Positions 17,463 to 26,265 of a stretch of DNA of 37,802 bases are shown one piece after another. The stretch comes from CAZGQY01 sp964528035 (GTDB taxonomy: Bacteria; Pseudomonadota; Gammaproteobacteria; Methylococcales; UBA1147): the NCBI GenBank assembly GCA_964528035.1, contig CAZGQY010000018.1, positions 1 to 37,802 of the forward strand, in the 5' to 3' direction. Position numbers and translations under genes: made by a program. The stretch's first letter is position 1; the number at the start of each line of letters is the position of its first letter. The notes below the pieces were generated by a model. The model ran no database searches. It was given only the letters and a program-made list of their open reading frames with translations, and was not told where the DNA came from.

Positions 17463-18216
17463 TAAATTTTCGCTGTCTTAGCATCAATATGACCATGAAC
17501 GCTGCTCCTGCGGCAAGCAAGTGTTTTAAGCCATGTCCTGCAATTCCAATGAGGGAGTAGATTTCAAAGTCAAATGTCTCACAAAGTTTTGCCAAAATAT
17601 AAAAAATCAGACCGTAGAACAAATAATGTGACAAAGTGTATTTTGGTAATAGGACGGCCATTACTATAGGAATGGCCAGTAATGGAAAAAATTGTATCAT
17701 CGCGTAAACCCTCAGATCATCAGACCATTGCCAGTAAAATACGCTACTGCCCCCAACGAGAATTGCTGGAAATAATAGATAGAATTCAATCTTCTTGGAA
17801 ATATACTCGCTCAGTATCGCAATAAATAATCCCATAAACGCAAGTGTCATAGGCAGGCGATCCCAAACGAGTGTTGAATTATCAGGGTTGTAATGGTAAT
17901 AAGAGGAGCCTAGCGAGGTCAGGGTGATGCCCCAGAAGAAACATTTCCAGGCCTGTTTGGCGGAATGAGAGGGTAGTTGAGTACACTGGATAAGCCCGCA
18001 TAGCCCTATGATCGCGAATGGAATATTGGTGAGTATATTTTCCACATTTGGAATTCCAAACAGACCCGTCGTTGTAGCGGCGAAATTGTGGTAGCTGAGA
18101 TCCTGTGGAATGGGATCAATGATAATAAGAACCCCCGTTGCTATAAAAAATAACGAGACAAGGATGAGGCAAACGATATTTTTCTTATCAAGTTGAAATT
18201 TTCGGTGTTTGTGCAC
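17434..18216 (-). CDS. CREST-superfamily membrane hydrolase (alkaline ceramidase-like)
   Basis: Integral membrane protein of 260 residues with about seven hydrophobic segments. The CREST pattern known from alkaline ceramidases and PAQR receptors is visible: S104-x3-H108 in GSSYYHYNPDN, D119 in LVWDRLPMT, and H228-x3-H232 in GHGLKHLLAA. These would form a zinc site for amide or ester hydrolysis in a membrane lipid. The real substrate is unknown; ceramide, other N-acyl lipids and acyl esters are possible. A GTG start (18216) without a clear ribosome site is the only start found. It begins 20 bases after the LplT-like gene, so the two are likely co-transcribed. The 3' end overlaps the GT2 gene by 29 bases. 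Confidence 0.8.
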   Translation of the reverse strand: MHKHRKFQLDKKNIVCLILVSLFFIATGVLIIIDPIPQDLSYHNFAATTTGLFGIPNVENILTNIPFAIIGLCGLIQCTQLPSHSAKQAWKCFFWGITLTSLGSSYYHYNPDNSTLVWDRLPMTLAFMGLFIAILSEYISKKIEFYLLFPAILVGGSSVFYWQWSDDLRVYAMIQFFPLLAIPIVMAVLLPKYTLSHYLFYGLIFYILAKLCETFDFEIYSLIGIAGHGLKHLLAAGAAFMVILMLRQRKFIIVTGAPST

Positions 18217-18236
18217 TAGTTTTTAATTTCTATCAG

Positions 18237-19700
18237 CTATGTTTCGGTTGTTTTGTTTTCCGGTTCTATCAAAACAATCGAAGGTCTTTCCTGTCGAATA
18301 ATGCGAAAAATCCCAGGTAATAGTAATAGTCCCGCAATGGCGTTAAATACTCCAAGGAAACCGAGCAGATAATGAGCCTGGTTTTGCGAAAGGCTAATGC
18401 CAATTCCGTACACTATTGCCGATGCAACAATAAAGATCCAGTTTAACCAGTTGACAGCGGCAAATACTTTGCCCTTATCGTGTGCGGGTGGACGGGCCTG
18501 TATAAAAGTCAGCAGTGGGACGGAAAAAAATCCTGATGCGGTTCCCAGGAGAAATAAACTTACAAAAGCGGCTATTCTTATATTCTGACCTGCTTCCGGG
18601 ATAATCGTGGAACTCAGGAGATTTTCTTGTGACACATTTTTAAGCGTGTTAAGCAGATCCAATTCTGCTTGAGTGGGACTGTGTACAGGAATGACAAAAA
18701 AAGACAGCAAACACACTGTTAGCAAAATCATTCCAGGAACTATCAACCTAATTCTGATTTTACCTTTAGACATTCTTCCAACGACAGCACTACCCACCGC
18801 GATACCGATTGACGTTACGGCCACTAATAAACTGGTATCAAAATTATTCAGGCCAAGTTGAAATCGCCCAAAAGAATTGATAGCGGTGAGTACGATGCCA
18901 CCGACAAACCAAAACCATGAGTAGGCAATCATAATTATGAACATCAACGAATCGTTCTTAAAAATATTCGTCAAAGTAGGAATCATGCTGAAAAATGATC
19001 GCGACGAGATTCTTTGCTCGGGTGCTGTGGGAGGGCACTTTTCGATACCGAGAGAAGTTAAGGTGCCTGTTATCGCTATGGCAACAATAATGAGTCCCGC
19101 TATATACAGTTTATCGGCAAATAGGTCAGCGAGCAGACCGGCAAGAGCGACACCGAATATAATAGCAAAAAAGGTGGTCATTTGGGTCAGGCCAGTTGCG
19201 GGACCGAGGTCGGTGGGGTTGACCAGTTCGGGGAGTCCTCCATATTTCGCAGGACCGAAAAACGCGCTTTGGCTTCCCAGAATGAAGGCCACTATGGCTA
19301 ATAACCACAGATATAGCGGCGCGGCAGAAGATGATTGAGCGATATTATTCGTTGCCAATAGAAATGCACCTACACCGAGCAGCGCAATGAAAATTTCTGC
19401 AATTTTGCAGAGAATCATAAGCTTGCCTTTGCTGTAGCGGTCGGCGAGATCTCCTGCCAGCCCTGAAAAAATAATAAAAGGCACAGCGAATAAGAATTGA
19501 ATCAATGCCTGAAATTCTACGTCAGCAACCAGGTAACCCACTGCTAGAAGCAGAACCAATTGCTTGAAAACATTATCGTTAAATGCCCCCAGTGCCTGGG
19601 TTGCAAGAAAAAATAAAAATGATCGATTTTTAAGAGGCAGCGGCGGTAACTCGGGTTTGCTGGTTGGCTGTTGTGGTGGTGTAGTAGATCTATCTATCAT
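18237..19700 (-). CDS. MFS transporter of the LplT (lysophospholipid) type
   Basis: Inner-membrane major facilitator protein of 487 residues with about 12 membrane segments. FFLATQALGAFNDNVFKQLVLLLA (about 30-53) is the hallmark of LplT and of the transporter part of LplT-Aas fusion proteins, followed by GDLADRYSKGKLM, the MFS loop 2-3 motif. SQSAFFGPAKYGGLPELV (about 143-160) is also typical. LplT flips lysophospholipids inward for re-acylation by Aas. No acyltransferase domain is fused here. The proline-rich N-terminus (about 1-24) is cytoplasmic. The ATG at 19700 has no Shine-Dalgarno. It is upstream of the CREST hydrolase with a 20-base gap, suggesting a membrane-lipid turnover pair. Confidence 0.82.
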   Translation of the reverse strand: MIDRSTTPPQQPTSKPELPPLPLKNRSFLFFLATQALGAFNDNVFKQLVLLLAVGYLVADVEFQALIQFLFAVPFIIFSGLAGDLADRYSKGKLMILCKIAEIFIALLGVGAFLLATNNIAQSSSAAPLYLWLLAIVAFILGSQSAFFGPAKYGGLPELVNPTDLGPATGLTQMTTFFAIIFGVALAGLLADLFADKLYIAGLIIVAIAITGTLTSLGIEKCPPTAPEQRISSRSFFSMIPTLTNIFKNDSLMFIIMIAYSWFWFVGGIVLTAINSFGRFQLGLNNFDTSLLVAVTSIGIAVGSAVVGRMSKGKIRIRLIVPGMILLTVCLLSFFVIPVHSPTQAELDLLNTLKNVSQENLLSSTIIPEAGQNIRIAAFVSLFLLGTASGFFSVPLLTFIQARPPAHDKGKVFAAVNWLNWIFIVASAIVYGIGISLSQNQAHYLLGFLGVFNAIAGLLLLPGIFRIIRQERPSIVLIEPENKTTET

Positions 19701-19760
19701 AGGAGAACTTTTTGTATTTTGATCGTCCGCTTCAAAAATTATGTGTTCTACTCAATATGA

Positions 19761-19931
19761 GCCTAAGGAGTGAGGATTCAATAATATACGAATCTTGACT
19801 TGTCTTATTGTCCGTCTTCTGCGTTGTAGCAACAGTTGCGTAGCCCTGCTATGCGCCTGTTGCTACGCCTTCAAGACAAACAATAATCCTGCGTCAATCT
19901 TTCGCATATTATTAAAACCTCGCTCCTAAGC
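19761..19931. repeat. long imperfect palindrome, MITE-like
   Basis: The 289-base gap between the LplT-like and RND genes is mostly one imperfect inverted repeat of about 171 bases. Left arm blocks TAAGGAGTGAGG, AATAATATACGAA, TTGAC, TTATTGTCCGTCTT and GTAGCAACAG recur in reverse complement and in order in the right arm (TTAGGAGCGAGG, AATAATATGCGAA, TTGAC, TTATTGTTTGTCTT, GTAGCAACAG). The centre is itself a small dyad, GCGTAG, CCCTG, CTATGC (19838-19854). There is no coding capacity. Structure fits a miniature inverted-repeat element or a REP-like unit; copy number cannot be judged from one window. It could also fold in transcripts reaching it from the RND genes' far end or from LplT's upstream region. 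Confidence 0.7.
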
Positions 19932-19989
19932 GCACTATAGCATGCTCGAATATTGTAGGGCTATCAGGTGAAATCTTATCGATAACCGC

Positions 19990-22900
19990 TTAGATATTCG
20001 ATGGGTCGGATTTTTTCCAAAGTAGTGAAAGTTCAAGAACTAAAGACAGCAATGCGGGTAGAAATGAAAGCGTTATGACTGTGGAGAAAAATATTCCCGA
20101 CATAACGATCATACCGAGTCCACGGTAAAGTTCTGTACCAGCTCCAGGCAAAAACACAAGTGGCGACAAGCCTAGAATGGTGGTTGCACTGGACATAATA
20201 ATTGGTCGCAGCCGTGTACGGGTTGCTTCTACTACTGCCTGAACTGAGTCCATCCCAACAGATTGAAAATTTTTCAATGCTTGTTCGACGATGAGAATTG
20301 GATTGTTTACAACCGTTCCGATGAGTATCAGAAATCCGAGCATGGTAATCATATCGAAGGGTTGTTGAATATTAGTGAGTCCCAGCAGGTGTAATTTGTC
20401 ACCGAAAAAATTGAATAACCAAAGGCCGCCGATGCCGCCACTAATTCCAATAGGTACTGTTGTCATTATGACTAGTGGGTATCCCCAGTGTGAAAATATA
20501 GCCACCATGAGTAAATAGGAAATGAGTATCGCCACAAGGAAATTCATGCCTAAAGCATCACGAGTACTTTGTAATCGGTCACTGGCGCCACTAATTTGCA
20601 TGTTAATATGTGCAGGAACTTGTGCGGATGTGTAGAGTGCTTGAATCACTTGGGAGCGGACTTGCTCCACCGCGGATTCCAGGGGGATGTTGTGGGGAGG
20701 AACAATGGAGAGAGTGATTGTGCGTTTACCGTCGACTCTGCGCAGAATGCCTGTGTTAACAGATTCTCGAATCGTTGCAACAGCACTTAACGGAACAATA
20801 CTTCCTTTTTTGGAATACAGTAACAGATGCTGCAGGTCTTGCGGTTTTTGGATGGTTTTTTCTGTACTGTAAAGATATATGTCAATCTTATCATCTTCAA
20901 AAAAGAAATCATCAACGAATGCGCCGTCAGACAAAGCCCATATTGTGAATCCGAGTTGTTCTGTTGTAAAACCCATTTCTGTGGCCCGTTCCCAGTCAGG
21001 GTGAATTTCCAGCATGGGTTGTCCCATAGTTAAGGTTGGGGGGTCGGGGCGTACCTGTGGTTTGTCAAATACTTCATTGACCCTTTCATATACTTTTTTA
21101 CCGGTCTCGAACAGTGTGGGTAAATCTGTGCCGCTGATATCCAGATTAATGCTTCGGGTTCCGCCCAGGTTACTGGCAAATATCGAACCACGGGATGAAA
21201 ATGAAATCATTCCCGGAACTTCTGAAAATTTTTCAGAGAGTTTATCGATCAAGTCGTCAATATCGTCTGGATCTTGAGTTTCGACGATCATCAAGATCAT
21301 GTTCGGACGAACATAGCTGACTACGAAACGTAACGCCGGGACATCGGTGCTACCGGAGTGAAAGCGCTCAGGATTTTCGTCAAGGTGAGGCAAAAAGTAA
21401 TCATGTAAACTGTCCAGATAGGTGGACATTTGGTCAAGATTATAGCCGGGAGGCGCGTACATGAAGGAGAAGGTTTTTGACTCTTCACCTTCAGGTAGAT
21501 ACTCGGCTTTCGGTGTGAGGAAAATAATAATCGCTAGGGTCAGAAAAAATAATATGAAAATCAATATGATTCGCTGACGCAGGCTTGTCAGTACTTTTTG
21601 AAGAGATTGAATAATAGTAGCCTCGAATCGATTTCCAATTTGCTTCAAACCGGAGTGCTTTTCGGTCTCGATGGCGGTTTTTACGTAGCGGCTGCAGGCT
21701 GCAGGGATGATTGTAATAGCGACCAACATCGACATGAGTATTGAAGAAGATATGGCGATGGCAATGTCTGAGTAGAGTTGTCCAGCTTCTTCGTTTATAA
21801 ATATGACTGGCAAAAAAACGAATATGCTTGTCAGCGTGGACGCAAGAACTGCCGTCCAGACTTCACCGACGCCATCTAATGTCGCTTGAACTCTAGGTTT
21901 TCCCATTGTCATATGACGAAAAATATTTTCCAGTACGACAATGCTGTTATCGAGAGTCATGCCAATTGCAAAGGCGATGCCCGCCAATGAAATGACGTTG
22001 AGGGTTCTGCCCATGATCAGCAAGCCAAGAAATGCTGCGATGGTGCAGATGGGAATTCCAATGGCACCAATTAATGTTGCTGATATTGATCGTAAAAAAA
22101 GAAACAATACCATTGTCACCAGGATTGCTCCAATCAGTAGATTTTGTCTTACTACGGAAATTGCGTCTTTTACATATTTTACATCTTCACTGGTTAATTG
22201 AATCTGCATTCCTTGTGGATTCAGAGCAGTTCGATTAAGTTCAGCGACTTTAGCCATCACGCCATCCATGGTTTCGATAACATTGGATCCGACTTGCCGT
22301 CGTATACCCAAAGTAATGTTTGCCCGACCGTTGGCGAAAGATTTGACCCGAATTTCAGCATGATCCAGCTCTACGAAGCCAATATCCCGAAGTCGAATGG
22401 TTGTTTCGTTTTTGTAGGCGATCACCATGTTTTCAATATCTTCGAGACTTTTAAAACTACCGATCGTTCTCAATAAGTACCGCCGTTTTCCACTTTCCAT
22501 GTCGCCTCCGGATGTATCGTGGTTTCTGCCACGTATCTTGTTACGGAGTTCGCTTAAGGTGATTTCACGCTGTGCCAGCTTTGCCGGATCGACATAGATT
22601 CGTACCTGGCGCTCGGCACCTCCCCACATATCAACCTGAGAGACACCTGGTACGCGCTCAATCTGTGGGCTGATGTGATTTTCTATGTAGTCGAGCATCA
22701 TTACCAAATTAATATTGTTTGGATTTCCGGGTAATGGCTGGATGCGGAAATACATGAATGCGTTATCCGAAAAGGAACTGGTGACAATACGAGGCTCATC
22801 GACGTTTTCAGGGTACCCGGGAACCTGAGTAAGTGCGTTATTAACCCGGATTAAAATGTCATTGATATCGGTGCCGTGGGGGAATTCCAGTTCTATGTTT

Positions 22901-23160
22901 GCACGTCCGGTTTCTGCTTTTGAAATTAGGCGCTCAAGGTTGGGGATAGAGCGCAGGTAACTTTCCTGATCAATCAGGATTTCTTTTTCAATATCTTGTG
23001 GACTTGCTCCAGGCCAGGTCGTTTTAATGGAGATTGTCCGTGCATCCAAATCGGGGATCATTTGCACTGGCACGCGAAACATTGCGATTATTCCGAACAG
23101 GCAGATAATTAGAATACCAATGGTCAGAATTATGCTGTTGCGAATTGCCAGACTAAACAT
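19990..23160 (-). CDS. RND efflux transporter, AcrB/MexB-like superfamily
   Basis: Inner-membrane proton-driven pump of 1056 residues, the usual HAE-RND size, that works as a trimer with a periplasmic adaptor and an outer-membrane channel. The layout is TM1, a periplasmic porter/docking loop (about 35-340), TM2-6, TM7, a second loop (about 560-870) and TM8-12. PVQMIPDLDARTISIKTTWPG and PGVSQVDMWGG are standard. The TM4 proton-relay motif is GMTLDNSIVVLEN, keeping one aspartate (D404) and having N405 where AcrB has a second; this is common in less studied RND groups. It follows the adaptor gene after 33 bases. No TolC-type gene is in the window, so an outer-membrane partner elsewhere is presumed. 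Substrate unknown. Confidence 0.92.
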   Translation of the reverse strand: MFSLAIRNSIILTIGILIICLFGIIAMFRVPVQMIPDLDARTISIKTTWPGASPQDIEKEILIDQESYLRSIPNLERLISKAETGRANIELEFPHGTDINDILIRVNNALTQVPGYPENVDEPRIVTSSFSDNAFMYFRIQPLPGNPNNINLVMMLDYIENHISPQIERVPGVSQVDMWGGAERQVRIYVDPAKLAQREITLSELRNKIRGRNHDTSGGDMESGKRRYLLRTIGSFKSLEDIENMVIAYKNETTIRLRDIGFVELDHAEIRVKSFANGRANITLGIRRQVGSNVIETMDGVMAKVAELNRTALNPQGMQIQLTSEDVKYVKDAISVVRQNLLIGAILVTMVLFLFLRSISATLIGAIGIPICTIAAFLGLLIMGRTLNVISLAGIAFAIGMTLDNSIVVLENIFRHMTMGKPRVQATLDGVGEVWTAVLASTLTSIFVFLPVIFINEEAGQLYSDIAIAISSSILMSMLVAITIIPAACSRYVKTAIETEKHSGLKQIGNRFEATIIQSLQKVLTSLRQRIILIFILFFLTLAIIIFLTPKAEYLPEGEESKTFSFMYAPPGYNLDQMSTYLDSLHDYFLPHLDENPERFHSGSTDVPALRFVVSYVRPNMILMIVETQDPDDIDDLIDKLSEKFSEVPGMISFSSRGSIFASNLGGTRSINLDISGTDLPTLFETGKKVYERVNEVFDKPQVRPDPPTLTMGQPMLEIHPDWERATEMGFTTEQLGFTIWALSDGAFVDDFFFEDDKIDIYLYSTEKTIQKPQDLQHLLLYSKKGSIVPLSAVATIRESVNTGILRRVDGKRTITLSIVPPHNIPLESAVEQVRSQVIQALYTSAQVPAHINMQISGASDRLQSTRDALGMNFLVAILISYLLMVAIFSHWGYPLVIMTTVPIGISGGIGGLWLFNFFGDKLHLLGLTNIQQPFDMITMLGFLILIGTVVNNPILIVEQALKNFQSVGMDSVQAVVEATRTRLRPIIMSSATTILGLSPLVFLPGAGTELYRGLGMIVMSGIFFSTVITLSFLPALLSLVLELSLLWKKSDPSNI

Positions 23161-23193
23161 ATAAGCCAGAAGGTTGCTTAATATTGGAGGGTG

Positions 23194-24294
23194 TTATCCA
23201 TCGACGGGGCGAATGAGTCGGACTTGCTGGTTAGGTTTGAGAATTTCATTGCCCCGAACCACTACTTTGTCTCCAGAGACAACCTTGCCGGCTATAATTT
23301 CGATCAATTCCTGGTGCCTGCGTCCCGTTTTAACTTGTACAGGCGTGGTGTGAAGCTTGTTGTTTTCTTTTCGGACAAGCCAGATTTGTTGTGTTCCATC
23401 CTGAGACTTGACGATTGCGTCTTGCGGAAGCATTAGAACCGGTTCGTTATCCGAGCTAGTTAAAAAAATAACCTTTACAGACATTCCCGGAGTTATTTTT
23501 TGCAATGTATTTGGGATATCGATTCTTACCGGGAAAGTTCGTGTTGCCGGGTTACTTATGGGTATTACTTTTGTGACCTGTGCCTTGATCGCGTTTTTGG
23601 GTAACGCATCAAATTTCAGTAATACCTGTGTGCCAATATGTATCAGGCCGAAATGATGTTGAGGAACTGGAACCTGGATACGAACGCTGTTGATATCGTA
23701 TAGTTCCAATAATGCATCACCTGTTTCGATCCACTCACCGATTTCTGTTGTCACTTGTCCGATAATTCCATCAAAGGGTGCGCGGATCGTATATTGATCA
23801 GCTATTTTAGTCGAGCGTGTATATTCGGCGGTCAATTTTTTAATAATTGCCTTTTTAATCCGGGCATTTGCGATTAAAGCCTTATATCCGGTTTCAGCGA
23901 CATGTCTTTTCTCTACTAATTTTTCCGCTTCGTTTCTCTGTCTGACGGCTTCTTTAAAAGTTTCCTTGGCTTCATTTAGAGCGGCCGCAGCGCGTTCAGA
24001 ATCGAGTAGTGCAATGCTGTTTTCCAGGACTACGAGTGGATCTCCTGTTTTTACGGAATCACCGTCATCTACCCTAACCTGAGAAACCAATCCATCAACT
24101 TCAGAGGATAAATCGGAATTCCTGCGAGGTGTTACGGATCCTGAAAGTGGTATCTTTTCCGGAAGGTGATTCATTTTTGCTATGGCCACCTCGACAGGAC
24201 TGATCTTTTCGGCACTTAATACAGGGAAAGAAAAAACGCAGAAAAAACCTAATACAGCAAAAAAAAATTTATCAATCAAAAAGTAATAGTACAA
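23194..24294 (-). CDS. RND periplasmic adaptor (membrane fusion protein)
   Basis: Secreted adaptor of 366 residues linking the RND pump to an outer-membrane channel. A signal sequence (FFFAVLGFFCVFSFPVLSA) ends near A28 with no lipobox. Then come the first beta-barrel/lipoyl half (GSVTPRRNSDLSSEVDGLV...DGDSVKTGDPLVVLEN, about 51-92), an alpha-helical hairpin (about 95-150), the second lipoyl half (YTIRAPFDGIIGQV) and beta-barrel and membrane-proximal domains. The start is unclear: TTG 24294 is the first possibility after an in-frame stop and another TTG is five codons on; no ATG is near. It is first in a two-gene operon. A 12-base palindrome lies upstream. Confidence 0.9.
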   Translation of the reverse strand: MYYYFLIDKFFFAVLGFFCVFSFPVLSAEKISPVEVAIAKMNHLPEKIPLSGSVTPRRNSDLSSEVDGLVSQVRVDDGDSVKTGDPLVVLENSIALLDSERAAAALNEAKETFKEAVRQRNEAEKLVEKRHVAETGYKALIANARIKKAIIKKLTAEYTRSTKIADQYTIRAPFDGIIGQVTTEIGEWIETGDALLELYDINSVRIQVPVPQHHFGLIHIGTQVLLKFDALPKNAIKAQVTKVIPISNPATRTFPVRIDIPNTLQKITPGMSVKVIFLTSSDNEPVLMLPQDAIVKSQDGTQQIWLVRKENNKLHTTPVQVKTGRRHQELIEIIAGKVVSGDKVVVRGNEILKPNQQVRLIRPVDG

Positions 24295-24358
24295 ACCAGT
24301 ATCTACTCAGTAAGTCAGGTGATTTAGGTGCAAGCCATTCATGGTTCGGGACGCGTGA

Positions 24359-24370
24359 ACACAATTGTGT
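24359..24370. promoter_or_regulatory. perfect 12-base palindrome upstream of the RND operon
   Basis: ACACAATTGTGT is a perfect dyad about 65 bases before the adaptor start, in the 232-base spacer between the flippase gene and the RND operon. Position and symmetry fit an operator for a dimeric repressor such as those that control efflux pumps, but no regulator gene is adjacent. The rest of the spacer shows nothing clear. Confidence 0.35.
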
Positions 24371-24526
24371 CGGTACTGTAGTCACTTCTCTGTTGCAGAA
24401 GCCCAAAAAATCAAAAAGCTACATTCTCAGCAAGTATACGCTGAATAGTCCTATAAATGATTAGGTCTATTAACTGAAAACGGGTATAAAATTGATGGTT
24501 TTACCGTAATTCCAGGCTGTATCTTC

Positions 24527-26047
24527 TCAATGCCTTGATCTGGATAGTAACGCTTTTTCAGCGAATCTGGAAATAATTGATAGTTTCATGCTTGCTAGTT
24601 TTTCTAATAACAATTGTTCAGCGCCGTCGGGTTTTTTTACCAAAATCCATAAAAGCAGAACTGATACACAATAGATCAAGCCCCCAATTGTTACGCTTGA
24701 AAACAGGCCAACCAGGCTATGTGTTAAGCCAAGCTTATAATCAAACAGGCTAATGTAGTTGCTAACGCCTAAATGCATCAATAATACTGAAACTACGGGT
24801 CTCCAGCTTAGATGGAAAATATTGTTCCAGCGGAGCTTTAAAACCTTTAATACGACTCCATAGGTAAATGGAATGATGAATATGGAAACGGCCAGATAAG
24901 TCCAGGCGGCGCCCATAACTCCATATTTTTGGACAGAATACACCAGGCAGGGAATGAGAAGAGCCACATATACAAATGCCAGCCCGGTGAGTATTTTCGG
25001 CTTACCCACCGCGAGTAAAACTGACCCACTATTGGTTTGAATGGCAGTGAGTAATCCGAAGTATGACAATATCTGGATCAGAGGAATCATTTCCACCCAT
25101 TTTAGTCCGAAAAACACAGGTACGAAGAGTACCGCAGTCAATGCAATACCAACGGCTATCGGGAGTGAGAAAAGGTATATTATGGATAGTACATTAATAA
25201 AGCCTTTTTGAAGATCCTCCAATTTATTGGAAAGGTTTGCATATCCGGGAAATACAGCCCGATTTATTGGTGCAACCAGTTCTGTAGTGGGAAGGTTAGA
25301 GATTTCATAACTAATACTGAATATACCTAGATAATAGCTGCCGGAATAGCGACCTATTACAAAATCAGATGACCGTAACTTCATGAAGAACAGAATATTG
25401 TTTATTAGTAACCATGAAGAAAATTTTATCAGGTCGCCAGCAGCCTTGAATGAGAATCTAGGTCTGTACGGGTGCATCATATAACTTAAAATTGTGCTCA
25501 CAATTTCACCGGCAAGTACCCCGGAAATAAGTGCCCAATAACTTTTTATTGTAAATGCAAGGTAAATTGTAACCATGAACCCAGCGAGTTTTCTGGAAAG
25601 CATCCATTTGAACTCTTTGTCGAAGCGCATTTTTTTTCTGAAATCAACAACACCGATATTGCTGAGCGACTGTACTACCATGACCAATGATAATGCGTAA
25701 AATATATGAGTTAATCTTGGTTCTTCATAAAAAATAGAGGCATAGGGTGCAATTAAAATGAGGAGTGCTGCGCTGAGAATTCCGAAACTAACTTTAAAGC
25801 TCCATGCTGTATTGTAGTGGTCAGGACCTGCATCCTGTTTTTGTATTAGGGCGACATCAAAACTAAAGGCTTGTAACAATTCCAGGCCAGCGACAACAGA
25901 CATGGCCATTGCGATGAGGCCAAAATCTTCCGGAACCAGCAGGCGCGCGAGTATCATGGTACTGATTATGCCGATACTTTTTTCCAGCACTTTAAAAAGC
26001 ACCATCCAGATGGCGCCTACAGCAATTTTTGACCCGATGTTTTTCAT
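24527..26047 (-). CDS. polysaccharide flippase, Wzx/WzxC-like (PST family)
   Basis: Polytopic inner-membrane protein of 506 residues with about 14 hydrophobic segments, of the MOP superfamily polysaccharide transport family. The N-terminus SKIAVGAIWMVLFKVLEKSIGIISTMILARLLVPEDFGLIAMA... is the standard start of WzxC-like proteins, which flip undecaprenol-linked repeat units to the periplasm. LSNIGVVDFRKKMRF near 125-140 and PINRAVFPGYANL near 260-272 are also usual. It is the last gene of the rfbA-to-flippase run, 218 bases after rfbB. No Wzy polymerase or ligase is visible, so the product may be finished by genes elsewhere. Confidence 0.9.
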   Translation of the reverse strand: MKNIGSKIAVGAIWMVLFKVLEKSIGIISTMILARLLVPEDFGLIAMAMSVVAGLELLQAFSFDVALIQKQDAGPDHYNTAWSFKVSFGILSAALLILIAPYASIFYEEPRLTHIFYALSLVMVVQSLSNIGVVDFRKKMRFDKEFKWMLSRKLAGFMVTIYLAFTIKSYWALISGVLAGEIVSTILSYMMHPYRPRFSFKAAGDLIKFSSWLLINNILFFMKLRSSDFVIGRYSGSYYLGIFSISYEISNLPTTELVAPINRAVFPGYANLSNKLEDLQKGFINVLSIIYLFSLPIAVGIALTAVLFVPVFFGLKWVEMIPLIQILSYFGLLTAIQTNSGSVLLAVGKPKILTGLAFVYVALLIPCLVYSVQKYGVMGAAWTYLAVSIFIIPFTYGVVLKVLKLRWNNIFHLSWRPVVSVLLMHLGVSNYISLFDYKLGLTHSLVGLFSSVTIGGLIYCVSVLLLWILVKKPDGAEQLLLEKLASMKLSIISRFAEKALLSRSRH

Positions 26048-26265
26048 AAATATTTGGTGGTTTTGGTCGTATTTCTACATATTTCTATTGATGGGTAGCA
26101 TCACGGTTATCTGTGTTAATGCAATCTATTGTATTGCTGCCAGCCCAGGATTGAGTGTAAGGCTGATTGATTTAGCCTTTAATTATCGATCATAACTGTA
26201 TTGCCAAAGTGTAAAGAGGCTGTTCGAAAGTAGAGTGCTGTATTATCAATGATGTTGTGTTCATT

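Noticed and set aside
19990..23160. Inactive RND pump because of the missing second TM4 aspartate
   Set aside because: The D-N form of this motif is common in functional RND groups, so loss of activity cannot be claimed.
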